Positions 16,489 to 25,648 of a DNA stretch of 39,471 nucleotides are shown here, piece by piece (the stretch's first letter is position 1; every line of letters starts with the position of its first letter). Origin of the DNA: Gemmatimonadota bacterium (GTDB lineage Bacteria > Gemmatimonadota > Gemmatimonadetes > Gemmatimonadales > GWC2-71-9); NCBI GenBank assembly GCA_003220795.1, contig QHTK01000076.1, positions 1 to 39,471 on the forward strand. The letters are read 5' to 3'. The translations under genes were made by a program, and so were the position numbers. The notes below the pieces were generated by a model. It was given only the letters and a program-made list of their open reading frames with translations. It was not told the DNA's origin and did no database searches.

Positions 16489-17835
16489 GTGCGCATACCG
16501 TTCGTGGGCGTGGGGCTGCTCGTACTCGTCGGCGGCGGCGCCGGCGTGGCCGGCGCGCAGGGATGGGTCACCGACGCCCGCCGCATCGGCCTGGGTGGCC
16601 TCGGGCTCGACCAGGGAAGCTTGCGGCGCTACAACGCCGCCTACCGGGCCGTGCCGGGTCGAGCCGGGCAACGTGGGCGCCCCAAGCTCACGATCCCGAT
16701 CCCGCTCGGGCTCATCCAATTCTTCCACGACCATCCGCTCTCGAACATCAAGAACGACCCGGCGTTCAACCACGATTCCGCTGGGTTCAATCCGGTCGAG
16801 CTCCTCAACACCTTCCTCAATCCGCCGCTGTTCCTGGAGGTCAAGAAGGCGCCGACGCCGACCAACGACGTCGTCTTCGGCATCGGGAAGGACTCACTGC
16901 GCCTGAACCTCGGCCTGACCGCCCAGCTCGTGCCGGAGGACCAATTCGGAATTGGCGGCTCGAGCCGGCCGCTCGACCCGGGGCTGTCGATCAAAGGAGT
17001 GCGCGTGGGAGTGATGGGCTGGGTGCACGACGATGTCGGCTTCCAGCTCGGCGACAAGCTCCTCGGATTCCTGCGGGATTCCGTGCCCGCCGATACCAAC
17101 ACCCGCTATAACGTCCTCGGCGACGCGCTGCTCGAGGTGGGATTCGCGCCGACGGTCGCCTACGCGGGGCGGATCGCGGGCGACAGCACCACCGGGCTGT
17201 ACGTGGGAGGAGCGTTCCACTACTACGTCGGCCTCGCGTACGTCCGTGTGAACGGCGACGGCGGGTTCACCACCGGCGATTCGATTTTCAGCGGTCCCAG
17301 TCCCGTGAAACCCGATGCGCGTGGCCTCACGCAATACTCCAAGTTCGGGAACAGCTTCGGGCACGGCGTCGGCGGCGATCTCGGGATCGCGGTGGTGACG
17401 GGACCGATCGAGCTCGGCGTCGGGGTGAACGACATCGGGGCGACCATCACGTGGCCCGACACGCGCCGGGATAGTGCGTTCTACCGGGATTCGAGCTATT
17501 CAAGACCGCTGCTACCGAACCACATCGAGACCAAGACCAAGCTCCCGGTCTCGTACCTGGTCAACCTGGCGTACACCGTGGGCAAGACGACGCTCGGCGC
17601 CGACGTGCTCAACAGCGGGCGCGGCACCACCGTGCACGTCGGAGGCGAGCAGCGCGTCGGGGTCATCGTGCTACGGGGCGGTGTGGCGCGCGACCAGCGC
17701 AAGCGCATCGAACTCGGCTGGGGCGGGGGCTTGCGATTCGGGGGGCTGGGGCTGGACGTGGGATTCTGGACCCACACGAATTCCCTGTCCAACCAGCGCG
17801 GCATCACGATGGCGACGTCGCTGTCGATTTATTAG
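16489..17835 (+). CDS. Predicted outer-membrane beta-barrel protein of unknown function
   Basis: Exported protein of 448 residues. I choose the GTG at 16489 (reading MRIPFVGVGLLVLVGGG) because it gives a complete signal peptide ending GVAGAQG, with GGGGAG just upstream. The frame extends 13 codons further 5' without a signal peptide. The mature part has many short amphipathic strands with aromatic ends, such as LRLNLGLTAQLVP, GLYVGGAFHYYVGLAYVRV, PVSYLVNLAYTVGKTTLGAD, LRFGGLGLDVGFWTH, and ends MATSLSIY, as barrels do. The overall look recalls the TraF-like/DUF5723 group of outer-membrane proteins, but I cannot assign a family. It is the first of three plus-strand envelope genes and lies 84 bases downstream of the kinase gene. 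Confidence 0.82.
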   Translation: MRIPFVGVGLLVLVGGGAGVAGAQGWVTDARRIGLGGLGLDQGSLRRYNAAYRAVPGRAGQRGRPKLTIPIPLGLIQFFHDHPLSNIKNDPAFNHDSAGFNPVELLNTFLNPPLFLEVKKAPTPTNDVVFGIGKDSLRLNLGLTAQLVPEDQFGIGGSSRPLDPGLSIKGVRVGVMGWVHDDVGFQLGDKLLGFLRDSVPADTNTRYNVLGDALLEVGFAPTVAYAGRIAGDSTTGLYVGGAFHYYVGLAYVRVNGDGGFTTGDSIFSGPSPVKPDARGLTQYSKFGNSFGHGVGGDLGIAVVTGPIELGVGVNDIGATITWPDTRRDSAFYRDSSYSRPLLPNHIETKTKLPVSYLVNLAYTVGKTTLGADVLNSGRGTTVHVGGEQRVGVIVLRGGVARDQRKRIELGWGGGLRFGGLGLDVGFWTHTNSLSNQRGITMATSLSIY

Positions 17836-17844
17836 GGAGGCGGG

Positions 17845-18423
17845 ATGAAAGCCAAGTGGCTCGGCGTGGCGCTCGGGTGCGCGGTGCTGGCGGGGGGGGC
17901 GGCAGGCTGCGGCCAGGGGCGCGCCATCTTCAACGTGGACGTGTACAGCTTTCTCAAGGGCACAGGCCGGGATACCCTCAGGCTGCCACCGGACCCGCTG
18001 CCTCCTCTGCCACCCTCCACGACCGTAACCGACTCAGTTACCCCAATCGCAGTGAACCTCCCCGGGGCAGGTTCCTCCATTGTGGACACCGTGCGCTTGA
18101 TTGGGACCCTCGACGTGACGAATCCCACGAGCTCCGGCACTCTCACGTACCAGATTTTCTTCGCCAGCTCTCCCAGTCCGGCCGTCGTTTACGGCAGTGC
18201 GCCGGCGCTGACCGTCGGTCCCGCCTCGTTTCCGGCCGCGACGACGAGTGTCCCCATCAGTGCACCGAACCTCGCCGCCCCCTTGAGAGACCTCTTCAAG
18301 AGTTCCGCGTTGTACGTCGGTATCCGCGGCACCATCTCAAACACCGGCACCACAGGCCTGCGCACGACGCTCAAGCTCACGCAACTTCAGGCGACGATCA
18401 TCATTCAGGATAAGATCTTCTAG
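17845..18423 (+). CDS. Small predicted lipoprotein
   Basis: Protein of 192 residues not recognised as a known family. The N-terminus MKAKWLGVALGCAVLAGGAAGC has a basic start, a hydrophobic core and a lipobox-like AAGC at residues 19-22, so it is likely lipidated at Cys22. A proline-rich linker (PPDPLPPLPPSTT) follows and then a beta-strand-rich domain with many T, S and V residues (SGTLTYQIFFASSP, LYVGIRGTISNTGTTGLRT), resembling an Ig-like or adhesin-type fold. A strong GGGAGG ribosome-binding site lies six bases before the ATG, and the gene begins nine bases after the stop of the barrel gene, so the two are one transcription unit. The proteins may work together at the outer membrane, but this is inferred from position only. 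Confidence 0.8.
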   Translation: MKAKWLGVALGCAVLAGGAAGCGQGRAIFNVDVYSFLKGTGRDTLRLPPDPLPPLPPSTTVTDSVTPIAVNLPGAGSSIVDTVRLIGTLDVTNPTSSGTLTYQIFFASSPSPAVVYGSAPALTVGPASFPAATTSVPISAPNLAAPLRDLFKSSALYVGIRGTISNTGTTGLRTTLKLTQLQATIIIQDKIF

Positions 18424-18476
18424 GATCGTCCTGCCAGTCCTTGCAGGCCGACGTGGTGGGAATCATCTTCGCGCGC

Positions 18477-20288
18477 ATGCGTCGCTCGTTCGTTCGGCTG
18501 GCGCTGCTCGGCGCTGCTCTTGCGGGGCTGCTCGCCACCTGTCGCTACGACAGCGCGGGCCCCCGCCACGGGGGACCGACCTATCTCGCCGTCCAGCCCA
18601 TCGTCGGTCTCGGCGTCGACCTCACCGCGTTCGGGCTGACTGCCGACACTATCCGGCTGGTCGTGACGCGCAGCCCCGCGGACACGCTGCGCGCGCTCAC
18701 CTTCTTCTTCGACCCGGACTCGTCGCAGATCCGTCTGGCGGCCGATGTCACACTGCGGGCGCTGGTGGAAACCCTCACGGTCCACTTGGAGCTCCGGGGC
18801 GGTGGCTTCGCCCTGTTCTCGGGCACGCGAGCCCTGGAGTTGCGGGCCGGACGACCGGGCCCGCCGCAGCAGATCGCGGTGACATACACGGGGCCAGGGA
18901 GCACCATTGCCGCCCTCACCCTGACGCCGCCCGATACCGTGCTCAGCTTTGGGAACGCGTTCCGGTTTCGCGTGAGCGCGCGAGACTCGGGCGGTTCCGC
19001 CGTCTCGCCATTTTACGTGGCGTGGAGCTCGAGCGACACGACCGTCCTGCGTGTGAACGCCGCGGGGCTCGCCCGGGCGCCGCAGGCTCGGGCCCTCGTG
19101 TATGTCCGCGCGCATACGCCGACCGGGATCGCGGATTCGACCCCGGTGACCGTCATCCCGGCGCCCACCCTGTTGAGCGTGGTGAGCGGGGCCGGTCAGC
19201 GCGGCGTCGTGGGACTCGCGTTGGCGCTGCCGTTCCGCGTGCGTGTGACGGCCGCCGATGGACTGGGCGTGAAGGGGATTCCCGTGTTGTTCCGCGCCCT
19301 CGGAGGCTTGCCGGGCCTGGGCGGTGTGGCCGACTCGCTGGTCGTGTCGGATACGGGTGGCTACGCGGAGACGATAGCGACGCTCGGCACCGTCGCCGGC
19401 GTGCAGGGTTTCGACGCGCGCGCGCTCGCGCTGCCCGCCATGAGCTTTACTGCCACCGCCCTCGCGGGAGCGGTCTCGAGCGCCACGTCGCTCGTGACGG
19501 CCACCGCCGCGAGCGTCCTGTCGGGGGCGATCGCCACGCTCACCCTGCGCGCCAGGGACGCGTTTGGGAACGACCTCACGACGGGCGGGCTCAACGTCGT
19601 GTTCAGCGTGACGGGAGGGACGAGCACCGGAACGATCGGCCCCACGGTCGATCACGGCGATGGCACCTACACCGCGCCCTTCACCGGCGTGCTCGCCGGA
19701 ACTCCCCTGACGATCGGCGCCACGATCGATGGCAGCCCCGTCATGTCGTCGCCCCTGCCGACGATCGCGGTGTTGGCGGGAGCGGTGGCGCAGGTCCTGG
19801 TCGCGCCGGCGACGGCGGCCCTCGCGGCACTCGGTCAGACCCAGCAGTTCGCGGCCGTCGCGCAGGACGCGAACGGCAACGTTGTCCCGGGACAAGCGTT
19901 CACATGGACCAGCGACAACCCGCTAGTCGGTCGCGTGGACGCGGGCGGGATCGTCACTGCGGTCGCGAACGGCAGCGCGACGATCACGGCCACGGCCGCG
20001 GGCGTGGCGGGCAGCGCCACCCTGACGGTCGCCCAGGTGGTCACGGCCGTGGTGGTGAGCCCGCCGACCGCGACGCTGGCCATCCTGGGCACGCAGCAGT
20101 TCACAGCCATCGCCCAGGACGCCAACGGCAACCCGGTGCCGGGACAGACTTTCACGTGGGCCTCCTCACAGCCGCTCATAGCCAGTGTGGATCTGAACGG
20201 CCTCGTCACGGCGCTCCTGGTCGGGACGGCAGTCATCACGGCCACTACGGGCGGCGTGTCCGGGGCGGCCAACTTATCGGTCTTCTAG
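18477..20288 (+). CDS. Lipoprotein with bacterial Ig-like (Big_2) repeats
   Basis: Envelope protein of 603 residues. From ATG 18477 the N-terminus MRRSFVRLALLGAALAGLLATC is a lipoprotein signal with Cys22. A TTG 36 bases upstream is a possible but poorer start. The C-terminal part holds two tandem Big_2-type domains of about 80 residues (roughly 440-522 and 523-603). They are recognised by paired motifs QQFAAVAQDANGNVVPGQ / QQFTAIAQDANGNPVPGQ and FTWTSDNPLVGRVDAGGIVT / FTWASSQPLIASVDLNGLVT. A filamin- or Big_1-like domain precedes them (LRARDAFGNDLTTGG, HGDGTYTAPFTG, about residues 345-425), with less clear Ig-like segments before that. Such proteins mostly act in surface adhesion or as structural spacers. 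It follows the small lipoprotein gene by 53 bases and probably shares its transcript. Confidence 0.85.
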   Translation: MRRSFVRLALLGAALAGLLATCRYDSAGPRHGGPTYLAVQPIVGLGVDLTAFGLTADTIRLVVTRSPADTLRALTFFFDPDSSQIRLAADVTLRALVETLTVHLELRGGGFALFSGTRALELRAGRPGPPQQIAVTYTGPGSTIAALTLTPPDTVLSFGNAFRFRVSARDSGGSAVSPFYVAWSSSDTTVLRVNAAGLARAPQARALVYVRAHTPTGIADSTPVTVIPAPTLLSVVSGAGQRGVVGLALALPFRVRVTAADGLGVKGIPVLFRALGGLPGLGGVADSLVVSDTGGYAETIATLGTVAGVQGFDARALALPAMSFTATALAGAVSSATSLVTATAASVLSGAIATLTLRARDAFGNDLTTGGLNVVFSVTGGTSTGTIGPTVDHGDGTYTAPFTGVLAGTPLTIGATIDGSPVMSSPLPTIAVLAGAVAQVLVAPATAALAALGQTQQFAAVAQDANGNVVPGQAFTWTSDNPLVGRVDAGGIVTAVANGSATITATAAGVAGSATLTVAQVVTAVVVSPPTATLAILGTQQFTAIAQDANGNPVPGQTFTWASSQPLIASVDLNGLVTALLVGTAVITATTGGVSGAANLSVF

Positions 20289-20313
20289 GGCGCCGGGGTC
20301 GTGTGGCGTCAGC

Positions 20314-20342
20314 GCAACGGTGGCCTCCGGTGCCCCCGTTGC
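20314..20342 (+). terminator. Hairpin after the Ig-like lipoprotein gene
   Basis: GCAACGG and CCGTTGC (20314-20320 and 20336-20342) pair perfectly, and GGC/GCC pair inside across a one-base mismatch, closing a seven-base loop. It starts 26 bases after the stop of the Ig-like gene. There is no U-tract after it, so termination is only a guess from position. The rest of 20289-20452 holds no gene and should contain the promoter for the sigma-factor gene; no clear -35/-10 was found. Confidence 0.4.
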
Positions 20343-20452
20343 TCCGCTCGGCGAGGTGGACGAGCTAATTCGTTGTCGCATCGGGACGAACGCGTCGCAC
20401 CTCCATCACGCACGATAAGTGTGGCCTCGAACTTGAGGCACGGCTTCGGCAC

Positions 20453-21055
20453 ATGTCGGAGCCCAGTTTCCGTCCCCGGTCCTGGACACCCGCGCCGGCG
20501 TCGCCCCGCACGGGCGCCGCAGCGTGGGAGGCGGCGTTCGCGACGTGCTACGTCGAGCTGTGCGAGTACGTCCTCCGCCTGGTCGGTTCGGCGGAAGCCG
20601 CGGAGGATGTCGTGCACGACCTCTTCCTGCAGCTGTGGGACACACGCGGTGCGCCTGGCCAGGGCCGTCTGAGCCGGCCATACTTGTTCGTCGCGGCGCG
20701 CAACCGGGCGCTCAAATACCTGCGGCACCGGCGCGTCGTGGCGGCGTGGATCGAGCGTGCCAGCCAGGAGCAGGCTCCCCTCGTGGACTCACCGGAAGAT
20801 GAATGTCTGCGGCGCGAGCTGGATGACGCAGTTCAGCGGGCGATCGCCGAGCTGCCGAGCCGATGCCGGGAGGTGTTCGTCCTGCGCCGCCGGGACGCGC
20901 TGCCCTATGACCAGATCGCGGCGCGTCTCGGCGTGTCGCTGGGAACCGTGAAGTCGCAGATGTGGCGTGCGACCGTACGGCTCAAGGAGCGCTTGATGCC
21001 GTTCCTCGCCCCTCCCGTGTCCGCCAAGGACCGCCCCACCTACCACCTGTTCTAG
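20453..21055 (+). CDS. ECF-type RNA polymerase sigma factor
   Basis: Sigma factor of 200 residues. Region 2 is visible at about 26-92 (VVHDLFLQLWDTR for the core-binding and -10 contacts; SRPYLFVAARNRALKYLRHR). Region 4 lies at about 130-183 (AIAELPSRCREVFVLRRRD, then the helix-turn-helix YDQIAARLGVSLGTVKSQMW). There is no region 3, as expected for the ECF group. The gene lies 53 bases before a FecR-like anti-sigma gene, and a SusC receptor with an STN domain follows. This matches the FecI/FecR/FecA type of surface signalling: the sigma factor is released when the receptor binds substrate and then should transcribe this susCD operon and its own gene. The target promoter is not identified. Confidence 0.95.
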   Translation: MSEPSFRPRSWTPAPASPRTGAAAWEAAFATCYVELCEYVLRLVGSAEAAEDVVHDLFLQLWDTRGAPGQGRLSRPYLFVAARNRALKYLRHRRVVAAWIERASQEQAPLVDSPEDECLRRELDDAVQRAIAELPSRCREVFVLRRRDALPYDQIAARLGVSLGTVKSQMWRATVRLKERLMPFLAPPVSAKDRPTYHLF

Positions 21056-21108
21056 TCGGTTCATACTCTCTCGTCCCTCACGGGTTCTCTCCAGTAGAGC
21101 CGACTGTC

Positions 21109-22164
21109 ATGATCGAATACTCCGACCTGCTGCGACTCGTCGAGGGTGAGTGTTCGCCCGAAGAGGCCGCGGCGATCCAGGCATGGGTCGCGGCGGATCC
21201 GGCCCGGGGTGAGTTGCTCGATCAGGTCCGGGCGCTGTGGCGCCTCACCGGCGACCCATCGCGGCCCTGGGACCTCGCGGGGGCCCGAGACCGGCTGCTT
21301 CGGGTGCGCGGCCGTCACGCGGCCCAGCGGTCCGGCGGGCTTCCCGCGCGGTCCCGGGCAACCGGATTCCTGCGGATGGCGCGCGCGGGTCCCTTGCCCG
21401 TGTGGCGCCGCGTGTGGGTGGCGTCGCCCTGGGTCCTGCGCATCGCCGTGACACTGGTGCTCGTGATCGCGGGGTGGGCGGCGTGGCAGCGAGGCGCGCC
21501 GCCCGTGCCGGCCCGTGAGTACGTCACCGCACCCGGACAACGACTCGCGGTGTCGTTCTCCGATGGCTCGCGTGTGCTGCTGGGCGTGGCCTCGCGACTG
21601 CGCGTGCCGCGGGATTACGGCGTGCGAACGCGCGCGGTCGAGCTCGAGGGCGAGGCGTACTTCGTCGTACGGCACGATCCGGCTCATCCCTTCCTCGTGC
21701 GCACCGCGCACGGAACGACCGAGGATCTCGGCACCGAATTCGACGTGCGGGCTTACCGCGAGGAGCGGTCGTTGCAGGTCATCGTGGCCGCCGGCCGAGT
21801 GGCGCTGCGGCGTACCGAGGGCGCCGATTCGTTGCTGCTGCGCCCGCGCGATCGTGGCGTGATCGATGCGGGCGGGACGGTGACGATCATTAGTGGCGTC
21901 TCGCTCAAGCACTACCTCGCCTGGATTCGCGGGACGCTGCAATTCGACGACGCGCCGCTCGGCGGCGTCCTGGCCCAACTCGAACGCTGGTACGATCTGG
22001 AAATCCAAACCACCGATCGGTCGTTGGAGCGGGAGCGGCTCACGATCTCGTTCACGACCGCAGCGCCCGACGAGGCGCTGAGCGCCCTGGCGCGGGTGCT
22101 GGGTGCCCGCTTCACGCGGGAGGAACGAGTGGTCCGGCTCACTTCCGTCCGTCCGGTTCGGTAA
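21109..22164 (+). CDS. FecR-like transmembrane anti-sigma factor
   Basis: Anti-sigma regulator of 351 residues starting at ATG 21109 (MIEYSDLLRLVEGECSPEEA). The N-terminal cytoplasmic domain (about 1-60) is the sigma-binding type. One membrane segment sits at about 106-126 (SPWVLRIAVTLVLVIAGWAA). The periplasmic FecR domain spans about 138-225, with YVTAPGQRLAVSFSDGSRVL, LEGEAYFVVRHDPAHPFLVR and TEDLGTEFDVRAY. The C-terminal domain (about 270-345, LQFDDAPLGGVLAQLERWYD) is DUF4974/STN-like. It presumably senses the STN domain of the receptor encoded 15 bases downstream and hands the signal to the sigma factor. A longer frame reaching back to 20962 overlaps the sigma gene and lacks any sensible leader. 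Confidence 0.95.
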   Translation: MIEYSDLLRLVEGECSPEEAAAIQAWVAADPARGELLDQVRALWRLTGDPSRPWDLAGARDRLLRVRGRHAAQRSGGLPARSRATGFLRMARAGPLPVWRRVWVASPWVLRIAVTLVLVIAGWAAWQRGAPPVPAREYVTAPGQRLAVSFSDGSRVLLGVASRLRVPRDYGVRTRAVELEGEAYFVVRHDPAHPFLVRTAHGTTEDLGTEFDVRAYREERSLQVIVAAGRVALRRTEGADSLLLRPRDRGVIDAGGTVTIISGVSLKHYLAWIRGTLQFDDAPLGGVLAQLERWYDLEIQTTDRSLERERLTISFTTAAPDEALSALARVLGARFTREERVVRLTSVRPVR

Positions 22165-22179
22165 AGGGAGGGACTGGCT

Positions 22180-25100
22180 ATGCGGCTCTTATTCACGTTC
22201 GCGGGAATGCTCGTCATGGTAGCGGCACCGCTGCCGTTGCGAGCGACGCAGGCCGGCGCGCCGGCGACCGTCATGCAGGACGCCGATCCGCTGTCGCCGC
22301 TCTCGCCCCTGGACCGTACAGTGACGCTGGCGCTCGAGCGCGTGCCGCTCAAGGCGGCGCTCGATGCGGTGGCGCGGCAGACGGGTGTGCGCATCGCGTA
22401 TTCCCGGCGGGTCGTGCCGCTCGATCGACCGGTGTCCGTGCAGCTCGACGCAGTGCGGGTTGAGGCCGCGCTCGATACGCTGCTGCACGGCACCGGCGTC
22501 GCACCGACGCTCGACCGCTCGGGGCAGATCCTGCTCGTCACGGATGGGGACTGGCCCAGCCGGCGCGCGCACCAGACCGGCTCGGTGGCCGGCACGGTCC
22601 GGGACGCGGGCTCCGGGGCGCCGCTCGCGGCGGTCAGCGTCACCGTGGTCGGAACCCGGCTCACGAGCGCGACCCAAGCCGACGGCCGCTACGCCATTGC
22701 CGGGGTGCCCGCGGGGACCCACCGGCTGCGGGCGCGGCTGCTGGGCTACACGCCCGGCGACACCGCGGTGGTCGTGCAGGACGGCCAGGAAACCGTGGTG
22801 GACTTCGGGCTGCGCGGCAGCGCCATCGAGCTCAACCCGGTCGTGGCGGTCGGCTACGCCAACGTTCGCAAGAGTGACCTGACGGGCGCGGTGTCGTCGG
22901 TGTCGGCGGAAGAGTTCGCGACCAAGGCCGCCCCGACGGTGACGCTCTCGAGCGGCCTCCAGGGCAAGGCCGCAGGTGTGCACGTGATCGACAACTCGGG
23001 CATGCCGGGCGTCGGAGCCCGCGTGCGGATCCGCGGCAACGGCTCGATCAACGCGAACAGCGAGCCGCTCTACGTCGTCGATGGCCTCCCGGCGGAGCAG
23101 GGCTCGAACTCGACCGATCCGAAGAGCAATCCGCTCATGTCCGTCGATCCGAGCGAGATCCAGTCGATCGACGTGCTGAAGGACGCGTCGGCGACGGCGA
23201 TCTACGGCGCGCGCGGCGCCAACGGCGTCGTCCTCATCACCACGCGGCGCGGCCAGGCGGGCAAGAGCCGCGTGACGCTCGAATCGAGTGCCGGGTTCCA
23301 GGACATCGCTCGAACGATCCCGGTTCTCAATGGCCAGCAGTTCATGAGGTTGTCGAACGATGCGAGGACCAACGCCAACCTGGCCAAGCTCTACACGGAT
23401 GCCCAAGTCGCCGCGGCGCCGACCTACGACTACCCGGCGATGATGTTGCGCACGGGACTGCAGGCCAACCAGACCATCAGTCTCTCGGGTGGAGAGCCAC
23501 GCCTGCGGTACCTGCTCAGCGGCAACTTCACCCGGCAGGAGGGGATCGAGCTCGGCTCGGACTTCAACCGCTACGGCCTCCGGCTCAACCTCGACGGCGA
23601 CGTGAGCCCGCGGTTCCGCTGGGGCACGAGCCTGAGCATGACGCGCGTCGCCCGCAACGCCGCCGGCGTGGAGAACGCCGCCGTCGGCAACAGCGCGAAC
23701 GGCATTCAGGCCGCCATGCAGTTCGCGCCGTTCGCGGCCCCGCGGGACACCGCCGGCAACTGGATCAAGACCTCCCCGTCCACCGAGCCGGTCCCGAACC
23801 CGGTCGCCCGAGCCACCGAGGAGACCGACCTCAACACGACCTCACGGATGCTCGGCAACATCTTTGGGGAATTCGACATCACACCCGCGCTGCGGGTGAA
23901 GAGCACGTTCGGGGGGAGCTTCCAGTTCAACGGCATCCACTTCTTCGCCCCCCGCACCATCCTCGACGGCGGGGCGGGCGGGAGCGGGTGGATCTATTCG
24001 AGCCAGGGGCGGGTGCTGACCAACGAGAACAACGTGACCTTCCACGGCACCGTCGGACCGGGCAGCCTGGACGCGCTCGCCGGTTTCTCGGTGCAGACCA
24101 CCGACAGCGAGGCCGTGCAGGGCAACGCCGCGAACTTCCCGACGGACGTCACGAACGTCTTCAATCTCGGCTCCGGCTCGCAGCTCTCTCCTGCGGGCAG
24201 CGGCGTCATCGAGTCTGCGATTCTGTCGTACCTGGGGCGCGCCCAGTACGTCGTTGCCGACAAGTACATCTTCACGCTCACGGGGCGGCGCGACGGTTCG
24301 AGCGTGTTCGGCGCGAACCACAAGTGGGCCTTCTTTCCCTCGGGCGCCTTCGCGTGGCGCATCGGCAACGAGGGCTTCATGCAAGGCCAGTCGCTGTTCA
24401 GCGACCTGAAGCTGCGCGTGAGCTACGGCAAGGTGGGCAACCAGGCCGTCGCCCCGTACCAGTCGCTGTCGCGGTTGGGGGTTGCCTGGTACTCCGCTGG
24501 TACGACCGAGATCCCGGCGCTGGCGCCGGGCGGCGGCATGCCCAATCCCGACTTGAAGTGGGAGGAGAAGACCGAGCTCAACGTGGGAGTCGACGCGAGC
24601 CTCTTGAACAACCGGGTCACGCTGTCGCTCGACGCCTATCACGCCAAGACGACCGACCTGCTGCTCTCGGTCCCCGTTCCATCCACCACCGGGTTCTCGA
24701 GCCAGCTCCGCAACATCGGCTCGCTCCAGAACCGCGGGGTGGAGCTGACGCTCAGCACCGTCAACGTGCAGCGTGGCGACCTGAGCTGGCGCAGTACGCT
24801 GAACATCGCCGCCAACCGCAACAAGGTGCTCGACCTGGGCGGCCAGCGGGAGATTCTGCTGGCGCCGCGCACCGGCAACTTCTTCAGCCCCGCCGAGACC
24901 TACATCGTCCGCGTGGGCGAGCCGCTCGGCTCGATCTACGGCTACCAGGTGAACGGCCTGTGGCAGCCGGGCGATACGCTCCGGGTGGTCACTCCCGACA
25001 CTGCAGTGACGGTATGCTATTCGGCGTCGTCCCGGACGGCGCTCAAGAACGTGAAGGACTGCGCACCGGGTGAGTACAAGATCGTCGACATGAACGGCGA

Positions 25101-25632
25101 CAGCGTGATCACGGCCGCTGACCGGGTCATCCTCGGGTACGGCGATCCCAAGTTCTACGGCGGTTTGAGCAACACGCTGACCTACGGCCGGTTCTCGCTC
25201 GACCTGTTCTTCAGCTTCAACTACGGCAACAAGATCATCAACGCGGGCAATGCCTACGGTGGCCTCGCCATCGGGCAGGCGAACGAGCGGGCCACGGTGC
25301 TCGACCGGTGGACGCCGACGCATACCAACACGGACGTCCCGCGCGCCAACGCGGGGCGCCCCCGGCGGCTCTACAGCACGCTGGTGGAGGACGGCTCGTA
25401 CGTGCGGCTGCAAACGCTGACGCTCGGCTACGAGCTGCCCCCGCGGTTGATCCCGGGCGCCGGGACGGCACGGCTGTTTCTCACCGGCCAGAACCTGGTG
25501 ACGGCCACCGACTACAGCGGATTCGACCCGGACGTCAACAGCATGGGTGGCGATCCGCGGTTCGGCGGGATCGACATCGGCGCTTACCCGCATTCGCGCG
25601 TGTGGAACTTCGGCGTCAGCGTGACCTTCTGA
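22180..25632 (+). CDS. SusC/RagA-type TonB-dependent outer-membrane transporter with STN signalling domain
   Basis: Receptor of 1150 residues that would import a bulky ligand with its SusD partner, powered by TonB. A signal peptide is at 1 to about 29. An STN domain follows at about 48-121 (LERVPLKAALDAVARQTGVR), the part that contacts FecR. A carboxypeptidase-regulatory-like beta domain is at about 135-213 (GTVRDAGSGAPLAAVSVTVV). The SusC marker VVAVGYANVRKSDLTGAVSS opens the plug domain (about 222-350), which ends DASATAIYGARGANGVVLIT. The barrel occupies the rest and ends VWNFGVSVTF. A calcium-loop-like DMNGDSVITAADR precedes the final strands. GGGAGGG is the ribosome-binding site. No glycan-degrading enzyme is encoded nearby, so the substrate cannot be inferred; peptide or polysaccharide are both possible. 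Confidence 0.97.
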   Translation: MRLLFTFAGMLVMVAAPLPLRATQAGAPATVMQDADPLSPLSPLDRTVTLALERVPLKAALDAVARQTGVRIAYSRRVVPLDRPVSVQLDAVRVEAALDTLLHGTGVAPTLDRSGQILLVTDGDWPSRRAHQTGSVAGTVRDAGSGAPLAAVSVTVVGTRLTSATQADGRYAIAGVPAGTHRLRARLLGYTPGDTAVVVQDGQETVVDFGLRGSAIELNPVVAVGYANVRKSDLTGAVSSVSAEEFATKAAPTVTLSSGLQGKAAGVHVIDNSGMPGVGARVRIRGNGSINANSEPLYVVDGLPAEQGSNSTDPKSNPLMSVDPSEIQSIDVLKDASATAIYGARGANGVVLITTRRGQAGKSRVTLESSAGFQDIARTIPVLNGQQFMRLSNDARTNANLAKLYTDAQVAAAPTYDYPAMMLRTGLQANQTISLSGGEPRLRYLLSGNFTRQEGIELGSDFNRYGLRLNLDGDVSPRFRWGTSLSMTRVARNAAGVENAAVGNSANGIQAAMQFAPFAAPRDTAGNWIKTSPSTEPVPNPVARATEETDLNTTSRMLGNIFGEFDITPALRVKSTFGGSFQFNGIHFFAPRTILDGGAGGSGWIYSSQGRVLTNENNVTFHGTVGPGSLDALAGFSVQTTDSEAVQGNAANFPTDVTNVFNLGSGSQLSPAGSGVIESAILSYLGRAQYVVADKYIFTLTGRRDGSSVFGANHKWAFFPSGAFAWRIGNEGFMQGQSLFSDLKLRVSYGKVGNQAVAPYQSLSRLGVAWYSAGTTEIPALAPGGGMPNPDLKWEEKTELNVGVDASLLNNRVTLSLDAYHAKTTDLLLSVPVPSTTGFSSQLRNIGSLQNRGVELTLSTVNVQRGDLSWRSTLNIAANRNKVLDLGGQREILLAPRTGNFFSPAETYIVRVGEPLGSIYGYQVNGLWQPGDTLRVVTPDTAVTVCYSASSRTALKNVKDCAPGEYKIVDMNGDSVITAADRVILGYGDPKFYGGLSNTLTYGRFSLDLFFSFNYGNKIINAGNAYGGLAIGQANERATVLDRWTPTHTNTDVPRANAGRPRRLYSTLVEDGSYVRLQTLTLGYELPPRLIPGAGTARLFLTGQNLVTATDYSGFDPDVNSMGGDPRFGGIDIGAYPHSRVWNFGVSVTF

Positions 25633-25648
25633 GCGAGGACGAGACTCC

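Noticed and set aside
18420..19895. Minus-strand open frame of 491 codons opposite the Ig-repeat lipoprotein
   Set aside because: Low-complexity R/G/H/A composition; the plus strand shows a lipoprotein signal and paired Ig-like repeats.
19790..20285. Direct repeats that might suggest a repeat array or CRISPR
   Set aside because: The repeats are in frame, about 240 bases long and encode Ig-like domains; there are no short repeats with regular spacers.
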